A stretch of DNA of 5,884 bases from Euryarchaeota archaeon UBA346 (GTDB lineage Archaea; Thermoplasmatota; E2; DHVEG-1), in assembly GCA_002496355.1 (NCBI GenBank), contig DAJP01000060.1, forward strand, positions 1-5,884, in the 5' to 3' direction. This document shows, piece after piece, positions 5,521-5,884 of the stretch; within the stretch, counting starts at the first letter, position 1, and each line of letters starts with the position of its first letter. The notes beneath the pieces are model-generated. The model was given only the letters and a program-made list of their open reading frames with translations. It had not been told where the DNA came from and did not search any database. A program made the translations under genes and the position numbers.

Positions 5521-5610
5521 AATTACGAATAAGAAAAAGACAGAAAGTTATCATATTCTAAGAAAAAAAGTATACGAAACAATTCATGCTTTTGGTCTAA
5601 ATCAAAGAAA

Positions 5611-5618
5611 TTTATATT
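5611..5618 (+). promoter_or_regulatory. TATA box for the right-edge exported protein gene
   Basis: TTTATATT is preceded by purine-rich CAAAGAAA, matching an archaeal BRE plus TATA arrangement. Transcription is expected near 5640, which would give a leader of about 93 bases before ATG 5733. Alternative AT-rich elements (for example TTTAAAAG near 5656) would shorten the leader. Confidence 0.5.
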
Positions 5619-5732
5619 CTCAAGCAATAATTATTTAAACGCTAGGAGAATTATCTTTAAAAGAGGAAAACCTGCTCTGAAATCAGAAGATACCAGAATG
5701 AACCTTTAATTAAGATAGTTAAGGATGAAATC

Positions 5733-5884
5733 ATGAAACAGACTAGATACACCAAAATGATAGTCATAACAATCAGCTTTTTTTTCCTCACAGTGATTGT
5801 TCCATCTCAATCCATCACCACTCCAAGGGATATGAGAACACCGTCTCTGCCGTTCGACAGGGACGAAGGTTATTTCCTGTACTC
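5733..5884 (+). CDS. Exported protein, N-terminal part only (3' end outside window)
   Basis: The frame is open from ATG 5733 to the window end (50 full codons). AAGG at 5721-5724 lies eight bases upstream as a possible ribosome binding site. MKQTRYTK followed by MIVITISFFFLTVIVPSQS is a clear signal peptide, with a probable cut after about residue 25-27. The mature start is TTPRDMRTPSLPFDRDEGYFLY. The GYFLYS end faintly recalls the opening of archaeal arylsulfotransferase-like beta-propeller proteins, but too little is visible to assign a family. It follows the 420-base gap and has its own promoter, so it need not belong with the transporter lipoprotein. Confidence 0.75.
   Translation, partial: MKQTRYTKMIVITISFFFLTVIVPSQSITTPRDMRTPSLPFDRDEGYFLY

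Larger units (their letters stand above)
5313..5732. other. Gene-free stretch of 420 bases with several small elements
   Basis: No credible coding region is visible. The stretch contains, in order, a tRNA T-arm-like sequence on the minus strand (5327-5350) and a patch richer in G+C (about 5395-5468) with three CCCG copies (5397, 5409, 5449) that could each pair with CGGG at 5432-5435. It then holds a nine-A run (5470-5478), the tandem CATATGAT (5505-5520) and a TATA box at 5611-5618. The G+C patch could belong to a structured leader or small RNA, but I could not match it to a known family. Confidence 0.5.

Noticed and set aside
5309..5554. An 81-codon minus-strand open frame in the gap
   Set aside because: The composition is driven by AT-rich DNA and it has no ribosome binding site. 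It runs through the T-arm-like sequence and the palindrome and has no recognisable motif.

Overview
The window looks like a euryarchaeal chromosome fragment, most likely from a mesophilic Thermoplasmata-type lineage such as the sediment group MBG-D. This placement is inferred. It rests on archaeal TATA boxes (TTTATATA type), GGTGAT-type ribosome binding sites, short ATGA-overlapping PIN and RelE-style gene pairs, and a run of exported proteins (C11 cysteine peptidase, NosD-like beta-helix, peptide-binding lipoprotein) of kinds common in protein-degrading sediment archaea. No rRNA, complete tRNA, CRISPR array or insertion sequence is visible.

Region 1 (1-972) holds two small toxin-antitoxin-like modules. 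First comes a PIN-domain nuclease, cut by the window start, overlapping a 66-codon DUF5678-type gene by ATGA. Next comes a 92-residue winged-helix protein that overlaps by ATGA the first 16 codons of a RelE/ParE-type toxin. That toxin frame stops almost at once, so the regulator appears to be an orphan antitoxin. A TATA box and overlapping palindromes precede it, as expected for autoregulation.

Region 2 (973-3561) begins with AT-rich intergenic DNA. It is followed by a secreted or lipid-anchored clostripain-like C11 peptidase with the catalytic His and Cys, but with Leu in place of the family's specificity Asp. Convergent to it, only 27 bases away, is an exported NosD-like parallel beta-helix protein with its own clear promoter.

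Region 3 (3562-5884) is a divergent intergenic region, a lipoprotein substrate-binding component of a peptide/nickel-type ABC transporter (family 5) unusually rich in N-glycosylation sequons, a 420-base gene-free stretch, and the start of another exported protein cut by the window end. The gene-free stretch carries a tRNA T-arm-like remnant, a small G+C-richer patch, a tandem palindrome and a promoter.

As a reading of the whole, the right four-fifths fits surface proteolysis plus peptide capture: peptidase outside, binding protein anchored in the membrane. No transporter permease or ATPase gene is present in the window. The left fifth is a small stress/defence-type accessory patch with one decayed member.
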